DNA of 64,000 bases from Microbulbifer sp. Q7 (GTDB taxonomy: Bacteria > Pseudomonadota > Gammaproteobacteria > Pseudomonadales > Cellvibrionaceae): positions 1,768,501 to 1,832,500 of the forward strand of contig NZ_LROY01000002.1 in NCBI RefSeq assembly GCF_001639145.1, given 5' to 3'. Within the stretch, counting starts at the first letter, position 1, and the number at the start of each line of letters is the position of its first letter. Below, in pieces: positions 52,785-62,457 of the stretch. A model generated the notes under the pieces. That model was given only the letters and a program-made list of their open reading frames with translations. It was not told where the DNA came from and searched no databases. The translations under genes were made by a program, and so were the position numbers.

Positions 52785-53846
52785 TTAGCGCGCCCGCTTC
52801 AACAGCAACCAGCCCAGTAGAAAGCTCGCCAGAATCGGCACGAGTACGGCGATAAACGGGGAGAACCCGAACACAACCGACGACGGGCCGAGCATATCCT
52901 GCACCGTCTGGAACACGATCCCCACGATCACCCCGGTAAACACCCGCAAGCCGGTGGTCACTTCCCTTAAAGGCCCGAAAATAAACGAGATCGCCATCAT
53001 CACCAGGCCGGCGATGGTGAGCGGCTGCAATACCTTGCGCCAGAACGCCAGCCAGTAACGGGCCGAATCTTCGCCCTTGCGATCGAGAAACTTGCCGTAG
53101 GACCAGAGATTGCGCGGCGACAGATCCGCCGGCATGGGCACCACCAGGGAGAACAAATCCGGTGAGATATCCGACTCCCAGTAAGAACGCGCCTCCTGGC
53201 TGCTGGTGGCACGCTCAGGGGTAAGGCTGGTCTGCCGGCTGTTTTGCAACGTCCAGCGGCCACCCTCATACAGCCCGCGCTCGGAAAACACCACCCGCTG
53301 CAACTGACGGTCCTCATCAAACCGATAGCGGGTAATACCAAACAGGGTGCCACCGGGCAGGGCAGCATTAAAGTGGACAAACTCATCGCGATCGTGGAGC
53401 CACAACCCCTGCTCCAGCCCGGAATTTTCCAGCTCACCCTGGGCAATCGCCTTGCGGCTCTCTGCCGTCTGGTTGGTTACCGGAATCACCACTTCGGCCA
53501 GCGCCAGCCCCAGTACGATCAGCACCAGCACCGGCTTCATGACCGCCCATGCGATACGCCCAATGGAAATACCCGCGGCCCGCATCACCGTCAGCTCACT
53601 GGTGCCGGCAAGGGTACCCAGACCCACCATACAGCCCACCAGCGCAGAGAAACCCAGCTGGCTATAGATGCGATCCGGTAGCGTCCAGAGTATGTACTCC
53701 AGCATGTCAATGAACTGATACCCCTCCTCGAGGTCGCCCAGCTGGTCGACGATCGCGGAGATCACATCCAGTCCGAGAATAACCAGCAGCACCGCGAGAA
53801 TCGCCATGGTAACGGTGCGGGCGATGTAACGATCAAGCCGGGACAT
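52785..53846 (-). CDS. lptG: LPS export ABC transporter permease LptG
   Basis: 353 residues from ATG 53846 with GGAGGT upstream, overlapping the lptF stop by 14 bases. Three membrane segments near each end frame a periplasmic beta-jellyroll domain (about 130-260). The N-terminus LDRYIARTVTMAILAVLLVILGLDVI and GTLAGTSELTVMRAAGISIGRI (the coupling helix to LptB) are typical. With LptF and the ATPase LptB it pulls lipopolysaccharide out of the inner membrane. Confidence 0.96.
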   Translation of the reverse strand: MSRLDRYIARTVTMAILAVLLVILGLDVISAIVDQLGDLEEGYQFIDMLEYILWTLPDRIYSQLGFSALVGCMVGLGTLAGTSELTVMRAAGISIGRIAWAVMKPVLVLIVLGLALAEVVIPVTNQTAESRKAIAQGELENSGLEQGLWLHDRDEFVHFNAALPGGTLFGITRYRFDEDRQLQRVVFSERGLYEGGRWTLQNSRQTSLTPERATSSQEARSYWESDISPDLFSLVVPMPADLSPRNLWSYGKFLDRKGEDSARYWLAFWRKVLQPLTIAGLVMMAISFIFGPLREVTTGLRVFTGVIVGIVFQTVQDMLGPSSVVFGFSPFIAVLVPILASFLLGWLLLKRAR

Positions 53847-54978
53847 GAGCACCTCCATTCGCGTCACCTGCAGGGGGCTCGGCACGACGCTTGCGCGGCT
53901 TGTGATTGCGCCCACCCAGCAGTAACAGCCCCAGAATCAGAAACGGCGGGTGCACCAGCCAGATCGCCCAGGCCTGTTCAATCTTGCCGTCCTCAATGGC
54001 GCCGCGCACACTCTGCAGGGCAACCAGATAAACGATGTACAGCAGCACCGCCGGGATCATCTTGGCATAGCGTCCCTGGCGGGGATTGGTACGACTCAGG
54101 GGCACCGCCAGAATGGCCACGATCAATACCAGCACCGGCAAGCTGAAACGCCAGTGCAGGTTCACCCGTTCGCGGGGGTTGTCGCTTTTCCACAGCGCGG
54201 CGGTAGACATGGACTGCAGCTTTTCACTGGACTTGGTACGCAGGCGCGGAATTTCCAGCAGCACCTCGTAACTGTCGAAAGCCATCTGCCGGTAGTCGCT
54301 CTGGCCCGGCACACCCTCGTACCGGTAGCCATCCCGGAGCACCAGGTAACGCAGCCCGGACTTGGGATCGATGCGCTGCACCCCTTCGCGGGCCACGGTA
54401 ACAATCTGGTGATCCGTTTCCATGTCGCCGCGGGAATTGCCCAGCTCGGCGAGAAACACATCGTTCATGGTGGATTTGTCGTCACTGAGGCCTTCGGCGT
54501 AATACACCGCGCGGCCGCCACTGGTGGCGACAAACTTCTTCGGCACCAGGTGATCAAATTCGCTGCGGGTTTTATCCGCCGTCAGCAGGTGCGAGGTGCG
54601 CTCAATGCCGGTGGGGGTCAGATACAGGCTCATGGCGGCAACAAACGCCGCCACCAGCAGCGCCGGCACCAGGGTATAGCGCAACAACTGGCGCTCACTG
54701 AAACCACAGGCGTGCAGCACCGTCATTTCGCTTTCTATATAAAGACGCCCGTAGGCCAGCAGAATGCCGACGAAGAACCCAAGTGGGATCACCAGTTCGA
54801 GAAAGCCGGGCAAACGGTAGCCCATCAGCGAGAACAGAATACCTGCAGACAGCTCGCCCGACGCGGCCTCTGCCAGGTACTTCACAAAACGGCCACTCAT
54901 CACCATCAGCAATAACACGGCACTGACGGCCAGGGTCGCGCCGAGCAGTTCGCGACAGAGGTAGCGGAAAATAATCAC
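53833..54978 (-). CDS. lptF: LPS export ABC transporter permease LptF
   Basis: 381 residues from GTG 54978, chosen because the protein then opens as VIIFRYLCRELL, matching the E. coli LptF N-terminus. The coupling-helix region is YIESEMTVLHACGFSERQL. A periplasmic jellyroll domain lies between membrane bundles, and the VPLSRTNPRQGRYAKMIPAVLLY block is conserved. The C-terminus is basic and proline-rich. It is divergent from pepA, the common layout in gammaproteobacteria, and forms an operon with lptG. Confidence 0.95.
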   Translation of the reverse strand: MIIFRYLCRELLGATLAVSAVLLLMVMSGRFVKYLAEAASGELSAGILFSLMGYRLPGFLELVIPLGFFVGILLAYGRLYIESEMTVLHACGFSERQLLRYTLVPALLVAAFVAAMSLYLTPTGIERTSHLLTADKTRSEFDHLVPKKFVATSGGRAVYYAEGLSDDKSTMNDVFLAELGNSRGDMETDHQIVTVAREGVQRIDPKSGLRYLVLRDGYRYEGVPGQSDYRQMAFDSYEVLLEIPRLRTKSSEKLQSMSTAALWKSDNPRERVNLHWRFSLPVLVLIVAILAVPLSRTNPRQGRYAKMIPAVLLYIVYLVALQSVRGAIEDGKIEQAWAIWLVHPPFLILGLLLLGGRNHKPRKRRAEPPAGDANGGAHVPA

Positions 54979-55225
54979 TGAGCGTCCAGCGTCCCTGATT
55001 GCGGTTCGAAAAAGAAGCGAGTGGAATGCCAAATTCCAGTTTAGATACATCCGGATAGGACACCGGATCAAGCAATCCGATCCTTCTCGGGTTAAACTTG
55101 TGCGGCGCATTATCACCAAAAAGCCCGGCAATGTCTCGGCCCGCTCGTAACCGGCGCCGCTACAGACCGCTCGCATCGAGCCCTTCAGAGCCGCGGGCCC
55201 CAAAGAACATCAAGGAACCACTTAC

Positions 55226-56695
55226 ATGCAGTTCACCGCCAAGGTCACCGATATCAGCAAACAGCGCAGCGCCTGCGCCATTCTCGCCGTCGACAACAAA
55301 AATCGCTTCACCGATAGCGGCAGTATTCTCGACAAGGCAAATGGCGGCAACCTGGCGAAGCTGCTCAAGCGCGGCGACCTCGGCAGTGCCGCCGGCAGCA
55401 CCCTGCTGGTCCCCACTCTGGAAGGCAGCGCCGAGCGTGTGTTGCTGGTGCGCACCAGTAAAACACCCGTTTCCGCCACCGAGTTCCGCAAGCTGGCCAG
55501 TGCCAGCGCCAATGGGGTGAAGGCCTTGAAAGACGCCACCAGCTACCTCTCCGAGGTTTCTGTCGAAGGCGTGGATGCGACCTGGCAGGCACAGCAGATT
55601 GCGCTGGCTGCCGGTCTCGCTGGCTACAAATTCACCCGCTGTCACAGCGACGCCAAACCCTACCCGCTGGCCAAATTCACCGTACACGCTGCCGACAAAA
55701 AGCAGCTGAAGGCCACACAGAAGGGTGTGGATCTTGGCAGCGGCCAGGCCATGGGCAGCAATATTGCCCGCGAGCTGGGCAACCTACCCGGCAATATCTG
55801 CACCCCCAGCTATTTGGCCTCCGAGGCCAAGGTGCTGGCCAAAAAACATGCAAAGCTGACCACCACGGTTCTCGACAACAAGAAAATGGAATCCCTCGGC
55901 ATGGGCGCGTTCATGAGCGTCGCCAAGGGCAGCGACGAGCCGGCGGCGATGATCGCGATGAACTACAAAGGTGGCAAGACCGGCCAGAAGCCGATTGTGC
56001 TGGTGGGCAAGGGCATCACCTTCGATACCGGCGGCATCAGCCTTAAGCCGGGCATGCAGATGGATGAAATGAAGTTCGACATGTGCGGCGCAGCCAGTGT
56101 GTTTGGCGTGATGAACGCGCTGGTGGAAATGAATGCACCGGTCAACGTAGTCGGTGTGGTTGCCGCCGCGGAAAATATGCCCAGCGGTCGCGCCAGCAAG
56201 CCCGGTGATATCGTCACCTCCATGAGCGGCAAAACCATCGAGATCCTGAACACCGACGCGGAAGGCCGCCTGGTGCTGTGCGACGCCCTCACCTGGGCGG
56301 GCAAGTTCAAGCCCAGCGTGGTGATCGACGTTGCCACCCTCACCGGTGCCTGTGTCATCGCCCTCGGCCACCACGCCACTGGCCTTTACGCCAATCAGGA
56401 CAAGCTGGCCGACGAGCTGCTGGCTGCCGGTGAAACTACCGGTGACCGCGCCTGGCGCATGCCCTTGTGGGACGAGTACCAGCCGATGCTGAACTCCAAT
56501 TTTGCCGATATGCAGAACATCGGTGGCCGCGAAGCCGGCTCCGTTACCGCCGCCTGCTTCCTGGCGCGCTTTGCAGAAGACTACAACTGGGCCCACCTGG
56601 ATATCGCCGGCAGCGCCTGGAAATCCGGTGCCGCCAAAGGCGCTACCGGACGCCCGGTGCCGCTGTTGCTGCAATACATCCTGAATAAAAAGTGA
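55226..56695 (+). CDS. pepA: Leucyl aminopeptidase
   Basis: 489 residues, M17 family with two metal ions. The catalytic domain shows VGKGITFDTGGISLKP (Lys262, Asp267) and NTDAEGRLVL (Asp344, Glu346, Arg348). The N-terminal macro-like domain fills about 1-165. PepA hexamers cut N-terminal residues and in E. coli also bind DNA in regulation and in Xer recombination. It is first in the order pepA-holC-valS. Confidence 0.96.
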   Translation: MQFTAKVTDISKQRSACAILAVDNKNRFTDSGSILDKANGGNLAKLLKRGDLGSAAGSTLLVPTLEGSAERVLLVRTSKTPVSATEFRKLASASANGVKALKDATSYLSEVSVEGVDATWQAQQIALAAGLAGYKFTRCHSDAKPYPLAKFTVHAADKKQLKATQKGVDLGSGQAMGSNIARELGNLPGNICTPSYLASEAKVLAKKHAKLTTTVLDNKKMESLGMGAFMSVAKGSDEPAAMIAMNYKGGKTGQKPIVLVGKGITFDTGGISLKPGMQMDEMKFDMCGAASVFGVMNALVEMNAPVNVVGVVAAAENMPSGRASKPGDIVTSMSGKTIEILNTDAEGRLVLCDALTWAGKFKPSVVIDVATLTGACVIALGHHATGLYANQDKLADELLAAGETTGDRAWRMPLWDEYQPMLNSNFADMQNIGGREAGSVTAACFLARFAEDYNWAHLDIAGSAWKSGAAKGATGRPVPLLLQYILNKK

Positions 56696-56736
56696 AGATT
56701 CTGGTTCAACCGAAGCAAAACAGCTGACGCGAAGGC

Positions 56737-56843
56737 GCAGGGGCTGGTGACGATTTGCGAGACCGTACGCGGCCCGGATGGCCGCGTCCGAGCCCCCATG
56801 GATGGGTTTACGGCGTGTCTCGCAAATCGTCACCAGCCCCTGC
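56737..56843 (+). repeat. Structured three-way-junction repeat, copy C
   Basis: Inverted orientation relative to copies A and B. The outer stem is a perfect 26-base inverted repeat (56737-56762 with 56818-56843). The interior is 55 bases: hairpin ACGCGGCC-CGGAT-GGCCGCGT (56767-56787), then the reverse of the conserved 28-base box (56790-56817). Read on the plus strand the loops are CGGAT and ATGGAT. It starts 41 bases after the pepA stop, so pepA readthrough would include it. Confidence 0.9.
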
Positions 56844-56888
56844 ACCGCTACCGCTCTAGATTCCGGAGCACGGAACAACCGAAGTGGC

Positions 56889-57002
56889 GGCGCCGCTACC
56901 CGGTGCAGCTTTGTGAAACACGCCGTAAACCCATCCCTGGGGGCTCTTCCGCGAGGTCCCTCTCGCGGAAGGTTTCACAAAGCTGCACCGAGCATCGGCG
57001 CC
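56889..57002 (-). repeat. Structured three-way-junction repeat, copy B
   Basis: The outer stem is an 18-base perfect inverted repeat (56901-56918 with 56973-56990) plus an outer 7-bp stem (56889-56895 with 56996-57002). The interior is 54 bases: the 28-base box (56919-56946), then hairpin TTCCGCGAG-GTCCCT-CTCGCGGAA (56947-56970). Read on the minus strand, the loops are AGGGAT and AGGGAC. It also shares its left flank (gtggcggc-ccgctac) with copy A. It ends 37 bases before holC. Confidence 0.9.
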
Positions 57003-57039
57003 TTCGCAATGACCATTTGTGTATTGAAAGCGATCGCCG

Positions 57040-57465
57040 ATGACCCGTATCGACTTCTACGTTTTGGCCTCAGAGAATCCAGATGCAATTCCGGACTTTG
57101 CCTGCCGTCTTGCCGAAAAAGCGTTCCGCAACGGCCTGCGGGTATTGATCGCCGTGGACAGCCCGCAGCAGGCCGAGCAACTGGACGAACGCCTGTGGAC
57201 CTTTCGGGAAGACAGCTTCCTGCCCCATGCCCCACAGAACCTCGACCAGCAGGCTGCCATCGAAATCAATAGCGGCGAAGATCCCGGCCAGCACCACGGC
57301 CTCCTCATCAACCTGTGCACCGAAGTTCCCGGTTGGTTCAGCCAGTTTGACCGCCTGGCGGAAATCGTCTGCCAGCACCCTGACTCCCTCGCCCGCTCGA
57401 GAACGCGATACAGTCTCTTCCGCGATCGCGGATATCCGTTACAATCACACAAAATACCCAACTGA
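57040..57465 (+). CDS. holC: DNA polymerase III chi subunit
   Basis: 141 residues. RIDFYVLASENPDAIPDFACRLAEKAFRNGLRVLI and the QAEQLDERLWTFREDSFLPH segment are the conserved chi core. Chi links the clamp loader to SSB. It lies between pepA and valS, as in most gammaproteobacteria; the structured repeats separate it from pepA. Confidence 0.95.
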   Translation: MTRIDFYVLASENPDAIPDFACRLAEKAFRNGLRVLIAVDSPQQAEQLDERLWTFREDSFLPHAPQNLDQQAAIEINSGEDPGQHHGLLINLCTEVPGWFSQFDRLAEIVCQHPDSLARSRTRYSLFRDRGYPLQSHKIPN

Positions 57466-57492
57466 TCCCAAGCGGAAACCAAAGCCAGCTCC

Positions 57493-58458
57493 ATGTCCGG
57501 TCGCAAGAAAAACAGAAAGCATCGCCAGGGCCAGCCGCCCGGAGAGCTGCTCAGCGAGCTTAACTCCCTCCGGGAGCTGCTCGGCAGCGACATGGAAGCG
57601 GATATCCCCCTGCTGGATCAGGTGGCAGCGCCCGCAAAAGAGGTGGATGGCAAGCCGGATCGCCCGGGAAGCCAGCATGGGAACTTGCGTGCACCTGCCT
57701 CACCACGCCCACCAGCCACCCCGCAGCGTCCACTACAGGAAGCCGATCTGCCAATCCTGTTCAGCCCCGTCGACGAGGAACCGGTCGAGGAATATACCCC
57801 GCTATTGAGCGAAACCGACCGCGAACTGTTGCGCCCGCTGCAGAACCTGCCGCGCCACGAGCCACCTGCGGAGAGCGCAGATCAGCCAGAGGCAGCGGAA
57901 CTCAGTGATCAAAAGCCTGCCCCACTGAGCCAGGAAAGCGCCAAGGAAGAGTTTCAACCGGGCCTGTTCGACGCCCCGCGCAAGCCGGCCCCAGCCCCTC
58001 AAAAAGCGGAGCCGGTAGCCGACAGCAAGCCCGACGCGGATACCCGCAGCCAGGCTGCACCCAAGCCGGCAGTAACCAGTCCGCCCACCACCAAGCCGGC
58101 CGCCAGCGTGCAAAAGCCACTGCCCGCCGCGCTGACCGAGAACCCCTTTCTGCCACCACACATTCGCGCCCGCCTCACCGGCGGCAGGGTCCCGCGTGCG
58201 GAAATGGAACCTTCCGGCACAGCGCCAGAGGAAAGCACCGCGAAACCAGCGGCGCCAACCACACCCGAAGCCCCGGCTAGCGACGGCGCGGCCGCGGATA
58301 CCTCTCCTGGAGAGGACACCGCACCGGTCCCCAGCGCGCGCGAGCGCCTCATTGAGCAACTGATGGCCGAGCAGCTACCGGAACTTGAGCGACAGCTGCG
58401 TACCAACATCACCCTGATGGTCAACGAAATCTACCCGGAAGACGTTAAATCCGACTAA
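57493..58458 (+). CDS. Proline/alanine-rich conserved protein between holC and valS
   Basis: 321 residues. The first 60 are basic then helical (SGRKKNRKHRQGQPP, ELLSELNSLRELLGSDMEADIPLLDQV). The middle (about 65-270) is low-complexity, rich in Pro, Ala, Glu and Lys, and probably disordered. The end is a helix, SARERLIEQLMAEQLPELERQLRTNITLMVNEIYP. The ILFSPVDEEPVEEY and NPFLPPHIRARL blocks are short linear motifs. It is found at this locus in related bacteria; function unknown. It may be a partner of chi or of the replisome, by position only. Confidence 0.7.
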   Translation: MSGRKKNRKHRQGQPPGELLSELNSLRELLGSDMEADIPLLDQVAAPAKEVDGKPDRPGSQHGNLRAPASPRPPATPQRPLQEADLPILFSPVDEEPVEEYTPLLSETDRELLRPLQNLPRHEPPAESADQPEAAELSDQKPAPLSQESAKEEFQPGLFDAPRKPAPAPQKAEPVADSKPDADTRSQAAPKPAVTSPPTTKPAASVQKPLPAALTENPFLPPHIRARLTGGRVPRAEMEPSGTAPEESTAKPAAPTTPEAPASDGAAADTSPGEDTAPVPSARERLIEQLMAEQLPELERQLRTNITLMVNEIYPEDVKSD

Positions 58459-58472
58459 CCCGGCCATACCTT

Positions 58473-58500
58473 TTGCCCCGGCTGTCGCCGGCGGTATAAT
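58473..58500 (+). promoter_or_regulatory. Predicted valS promoter
   Basis: A perfect -10 TATAAT (58495-58500) with -35 TTGCCC (58473-58478) at a 16-base spacing. It lies about 92 bases before valS, leaving a leader with no recognised T-box or attenuator. Confidence 0.55.
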
Positions 58501-58592
58501 TCCGCCCCTTTTTCACAGACTCATTCGCCTCGAGTGACCGCATAGCCGGCCCCGGGCGGCAAAGCGATTCAAAGCAAGGCATTCCCCCGCGC

Positions 58593-61364
58593 ATGGACAA
58601 GACATACCAGCCAAACGCCATCGAACAGCAGTGGTACAAAACCTGGGAAGAGAGTGGTTACTTCAAGCCCTCCGGCGATACCCAGGCCGCCCCCTACTCC
58701 ATCATGATTCCGCCGCCCAACGTCACCGGCAGCCTGCATATGGGCCACGGCTTCCAGGAATCCATCATGGACGCGCTGATTCGCTACCATCGCATGAAAG
58801 GCGACAACACCCTGTGGCAGGTGGGTACCGACCACGCGGGCATCGCCACCCAGATGGTGGTGGAACGTCTGCTGGCCGCCGAGGGCAAAAATCGCCACGA
58901 GCTGGGGCGCGACAAATTTATCGAAAAAGTGTGGGAGTGGAAGGAAGAGTCCGGCGGCAATATCACCCGCCAGCTGCGTCGCCTCGGCGCCAGCCCGGAT
59001 TGGTCCCGCGAGCGCTTCACCATGGACGACGGCTTCTACAAGGCGGTACAGGAAGTCTTTATCCGCCTGTACGAAGACGACCTGATCTATCGTGGCAAGC
59101 GCCTGGTGAACTGGGACCCGAAACTGCACACCGCCATTTCCGACCTGGAAGTGCTGAACGAGGAAGAACAGGGCAGCCTGTGGCACTTCCGCTATCCGCT
59201 GACCGATGGCTCCGGCCATCTTGTAGTCGCCACCACCCGCCCGGAAACCATGCTCGGTGATACCGCCGTGGCGGTGCACCCAGAAGACGAGCGCTACAAG
59301 CACCTGATCGGCAAGACCATCAAGCTGCCGCTGGCGGACCGTGAAATTCCGATCATCGCTGACGACTATGTCGATCTGGAGTTCGGTACCGGCTGCGTGA
59401 AGATCACCCCGGCCCACGACTTCAACGACTACGAAATGGGCCAGCGCCACAATCTGGAGATGATCAACATCCTGGATCAGGACGCGAACCTGAACGACAA
59501 CGTGCCGGAGAAATACCGCGGCATGGAGCGTTTCGCCGCGCGCAAGCAGGTGGTGGAAGACCTGGATGCCCTTGGCCTGCTGGAAAAAATCGAGCCGCAT
59601 ACATTGAAGGTCCCCCGCGGTGACCGCAGTGGCGTTGTGATCGAGCCTTGGCTGACAGATCAGTGGTACGTGAAAACCCAGCCGCTGGCGGATGAAGCCA
59701 TCAAGGTAGTGGAAGACGGCCGCGTGGAATTTGTGCCGAAGAACTACGAGAACATGTACTTCTCCTGGATGCGCGACATCCAGGACTGGTGTATCTCTCG
59801 CCAGCTCTGGTGGGGCCACCGTATTCCGGCGTGGTACGACAACGACGGCAAGGTGTATGTTGGCCGCTCGGAAGAGGAAGTGCGCGAGAAACACAACCTG
59901 GGAGATATCGAACTGCGCCAGGACGACGACGTACTCGACACCTGGTTCTCCTCCGGCCTGTGGACCTTCGGCACCCTCGGCTGGCCGGAAGAAACACCGG
60001 AGCTCAACACCTTCCACCCCACCAGCGTGCTGGTGACTGGTTTCGATATTATTTTCTTCTGGGTCGCGCGCATGATGATGCTGACCCTGTACTTCAAGAA
60101 AGAAGTGCCGTTTAAAACCGTGTACGTACACGGCCTGGTGCGCGATGGCCAGGGCCAGAAGATGTCCAAGTCCAAGGGCAACGTGCTGGACCCCATCGAC
60201 CTGATCGACGGTATCGACCTGGAGAGCCTTGTACAGAAGCGCACTTCGGGCATGCAGGTGCCACACCTGCGCGAGAAGATTGAAAAGCAGACCCGCAAGG
60301 AATTCCCGGAAGGTCTCGCCGCCTATGGTACCGATGCCCTGCGTTACACCTACTACTCGCTGGCCTCTACCGGCCGCGATATCAAATTCGACGTGGGCCG
60401 TATCGAAGGTTTCCGCAACTTCTGCAACAAAATCTGGAACGCATCGCGGTACGTGCTGCAGAACTGCGAAGGCCACGATTGCGGACAGGACGGCAGCGAT
60501 GATTTCGAACTCAGCATCGCCGACCGCTGGATCATCTCGCAGCTGCAGCGCACCGAGATCGCGGTGAAGGAAGCCATCGAAAGCTACCGCTTCGACCTCG
60601 CCTCCCAGGCACTGTACGATTTTGTCTGGAGTGAATACTGCAGCTGGTATCTGGAACTGTCCAAGCCGGTACTGTGGGATGACAACGCCAGCGACGCAGT
60701 CAAGAAAGGTACCCGCCGCACCCTGATCCGGGTGCTGGAAACCATTCTGCGCCTGGCGCACCCGATGATGCCGTACATCACTGAGGAAATCTGGCAGCGC
60801 GTGAAAGACCTCGCCGGCAAGGCTGGCGAAACCATCATGTTGCAGCCTTACCCGGAAGCCAACGAACACCGCATCGACGAAAATGCCGAAGCGGCCATAG
60901 CCTGGCTGAAAGGGGTTATCGAAGGGGTGCGCAACATTCGCGGTGAAATCAATATTTCCCCGGCGAAAAAGATCCCCCTGATCCTGCGTAACGGTGATGA
61001 GCGCGATGCGGCCCTGCTCAAGCAGACCCGCAGCCTGCTGACCAAACTGGCCAGCCTGGAGTCCATTGAGTGGCTGGAAAAAGGCGCCGAAGCACCGGCC
61101 TCCTCCACCGCACTGGTCGGCGACCTGGAACTGCTGGTTCCCATGGCCGGCCTGATCGACGTGGAGGCGGAAAGTGCCCGGGTCCAGAAGGAGCTGGAAA
61201 AGCTGGATAAAAACTTGGCGCAAGTGGCCGGCAAACTGAAAAACCCGAATTTTGTCGACAAGGCACCTGAGGCGGTGGTCAACAAAGAGCGGGAACGGCT
61301 GGCGGAACTGGAAAGCGCCCGTGTACGTTTTACCGAGCAGCTGGATTCGCTGAAGAACCTGTAA
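58593..61364 (+). CDS. valS: Valyl-tRNA synthetase
   Basis: 923 residues, class Ia synthetase. The HIGH-type motif is [15 protein letters not shown] (about 42-56) and KMSKS is at 523-527 ([10 protein letters not shown]). The editing domain lies at about 190-330 ([17 protein letters not shown]), the anticodon-binding helical domain follows the core, and the C-terminal coiled coil ([24 protein letters not shown]) is typical of ValS. It charges tRNA-Val and clears misactivated threonine. Confidence 0.98.
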   Translation: MDKTYQPNAIEQQWYKTWEESGYFKPSGDTQAAPYSIMIPPPNVTGSLHMGHGFQESIMDALIRYHRMKGDNTLWQVGTDHAGIATQMVVERLLAAEGKNRHELGRDKFIEKVWEWKEESGGNITRQLRRLGASPDWSRERFTMDDGFYKAVQEVFIRLYEDDLIYRGKRLVNWDPKLHTAISDLEVLNEEEQGSLWHFRYPLTDGSGHLVVATTRPETMLGDTAVAVHPEDERYKHLIGKTIKLPLADREIPIIADDYVDLEFGTGCVKITPAHDFNDYEMGQRHNLEMINILDQDANLNDNVPEKYRGMERFAARKQVVEDLDALGLLEKIEPHTLKVPRGDRSGVVIEPWLTDQWYVKTQPLADEAIKVVEDGRVEFVPKNYENMYFSWMRDIQDWCISRQLWWGHRIPAWYDNDGKVYVGRSEEEVREKHNLGDIELRQDDDVLDTWFSSGLWTFGTLGWPEETPELNTFHPTSVLVTGFDIIFFWVARMMMLTLYFKKEVPFKTVYVHGLVRDGQGQKMSKSKGNVLDPIDLIDGIDLESLVQKRTSGMQVPHLREKIEKQTRKEFPEGLAAYGTDALRYTYYSLASTGRDIKFDVGRIEGFRNFCNKIWNASRYVLQNCEGHDCGQDGSDDFELSIADRWIISQLQRTEIAVKEAIESYRFDLASQALYDFVWSEYCSWYLELSKPVLWDDNASDAVKKGTRRTLIRVLETILRLAHPMMPYITEEIWQRVKDLAGKAGETIMLQPYPEANEHRIDENAEAAIAWLKGVIEGVRNIRGEINISPAKKIPLILRNGDERDAALLKQTRSLLTKLASLESIEWLEKGAEAPASSTALVGDLELLVPMAGLIDVEAESARVQKELEKLDKNLAQVAGKLKNPNFVDKAPEAVVNKERERLAELESARVRFTEQLDSLKNL

Positions 61365-61383
61365 ACAGGCGGGTCCCAGGCAC

Positions 61384-61417
61384 AAAAAAAGGCGAGCCCA
61401 CTGGCTCGCCTTTTTTG
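61384..61417 (+). terminator. Bidirectional terminator after valS
   Basis: Stem AAGGCGAGCC-CACT-GGCTCGCCTT flanked by A-run and T-run, 20 bases after the valS stop. It can also serve the convergent ATP-grasp operon. Confidence 0.95.
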
Positions 61418-61467
61418 TCTTTGTCGGATCAAGTCCGTCGCGCTCTCTACGTCACGCTGGGCCGCTC

Positions 61468-62457
61468 TTACGCCATTGGCTTTGCCGCAAAATAGTCCAT
61501 GGAATACGCCACCCGCTCTTCCACATTTTTTTCCAGCTGCTCCAGGTCCATCTGCTCGATATGCTCCAGCCGTGTGCGCAAGCCGATCCCGTTGGCGATC
61601 TGGATGGCGAGCCCCGGACGGGCATTCGCTTCCAGCAACAGCGGACCGCGCTTGCGATCCAGCACGATGTCACAGCCGAGGTAACCGAGGCCGGTCATTT
61701 CATAGCAACTGGCGGCGAGCCTCACCAGCTCGACCCAATCCGGCACTTCCAGATCAGCAAACGGCATCTGGGTATCCGGGTGAATCTCCACACGGACACC
61801 GCGCTGTACGGCGTGGGATGCCTTGCCGGTAGCCAGGTCGACGCCCACACCCACCGCCCCCTGGTGCAGATTGGCCTTACCATCGGAGTCGTGCGTGGAG
61901 CACCGCAGCATCGCCATTACCGGGAAGCCACGGAACACGATCACGCGGATATCCGGCACGCCTTCGAAGGAGTATTTATCGAAGATTGGATCGAAATCCA
62001 CCAGTGCTTCGATCATTACCCGATCGGGCTTACCACCCAGGCTGTACAGGCCGCTGTGGATATTGCTTACATGGCGCTGGATATCCAGCGCGGTCACCTT
62101 GTTGCCGGAGGGTTTGACGTAGTCTTCACCGTCACGCCCCACAATCACCAGAATGCCTTTGCCACCGGAGCCCCGCGCCGGCTTGATCACAAACTTATCC
62201 AGTGGCCCGATGACGTCCATCACCCGCTTACGGCTGGGCTGGGTTTCAAAGGCAGCGATAAGCTCCGGAACCGGGATGCGATAGCGCTTGGCCTGGCGCT
62301 TGGTATTGAGCTTGTCGTCAACAATGGGGTATTTGTCGCGGTCGTTGTAGCGCGCGATGTAATGCACATTGCGCGCGTTCATCCCGAGCACCCCCAGCCG
62401 CCTCAGCGCGAAGGGCGAGACCAGTCCACCGCGGAAAAAAGACGGAAGCTGGATCAT
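61468..62457 (-). CDS. Alpha-L-glutamate ligase-like protein (RimK-type ATP-grasp)
   Basis: 329 residues. ATP-grasp features: FVIKPARGSGGKGILVIVGRDG for the nucleotide, IEALVDFDPIFDKYSFEGVPDIRVIVF for the central domain, and GYLGCDIVLDRKRGPLLLEANARPGLAIQIAN with metal-binding Asp/Glu/Asn. It belongs to the RimK-related branch that is always paired with an inactive transglutaminase. It likely adds an amino acid to a peptide or cell-envelope substrate. The start overlaps the stop of the upstream gene by one base (TGATG). Confidence 0.92.
   Translation of the reverse strand: MIQLPSFFRGGLVSPFALRRLGVLGMNARNVHYIARYNDRDKYPIVDDKLNTKRQAKRYRIPVPELIAAFETQPSRKRVMDVIGPLDKFVIKPARGSGGKGILVIVGRDGEDYVKPSGNKVTALDIQRHVSNIHSGLYSLGGKPDRVMIEALVDFDPIFDKYSFEGVPDIRVIVFRGFPVMAMLRCSTHDSDGKANLHQGAVGVGVDLATGKASHAVQRGVRVEIHPDTQMPFADLEVPDWVELVRLAASCYEMTGLGYLGCDIVLDRKRGPLLLEANARPGLAIQIANGIGLRTRLEHIEQMDLEQLEKNVEERVAYSMDYFAAKPMA

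Noticed and set aside
58569..61385. A 938-codon open frame on the minus strand opposite valS
   Set aside because: It is the antisense shadow of valS in GC-rich DNA. The protein shows no family pattern, and ValS motifs on the plus strand are complete.
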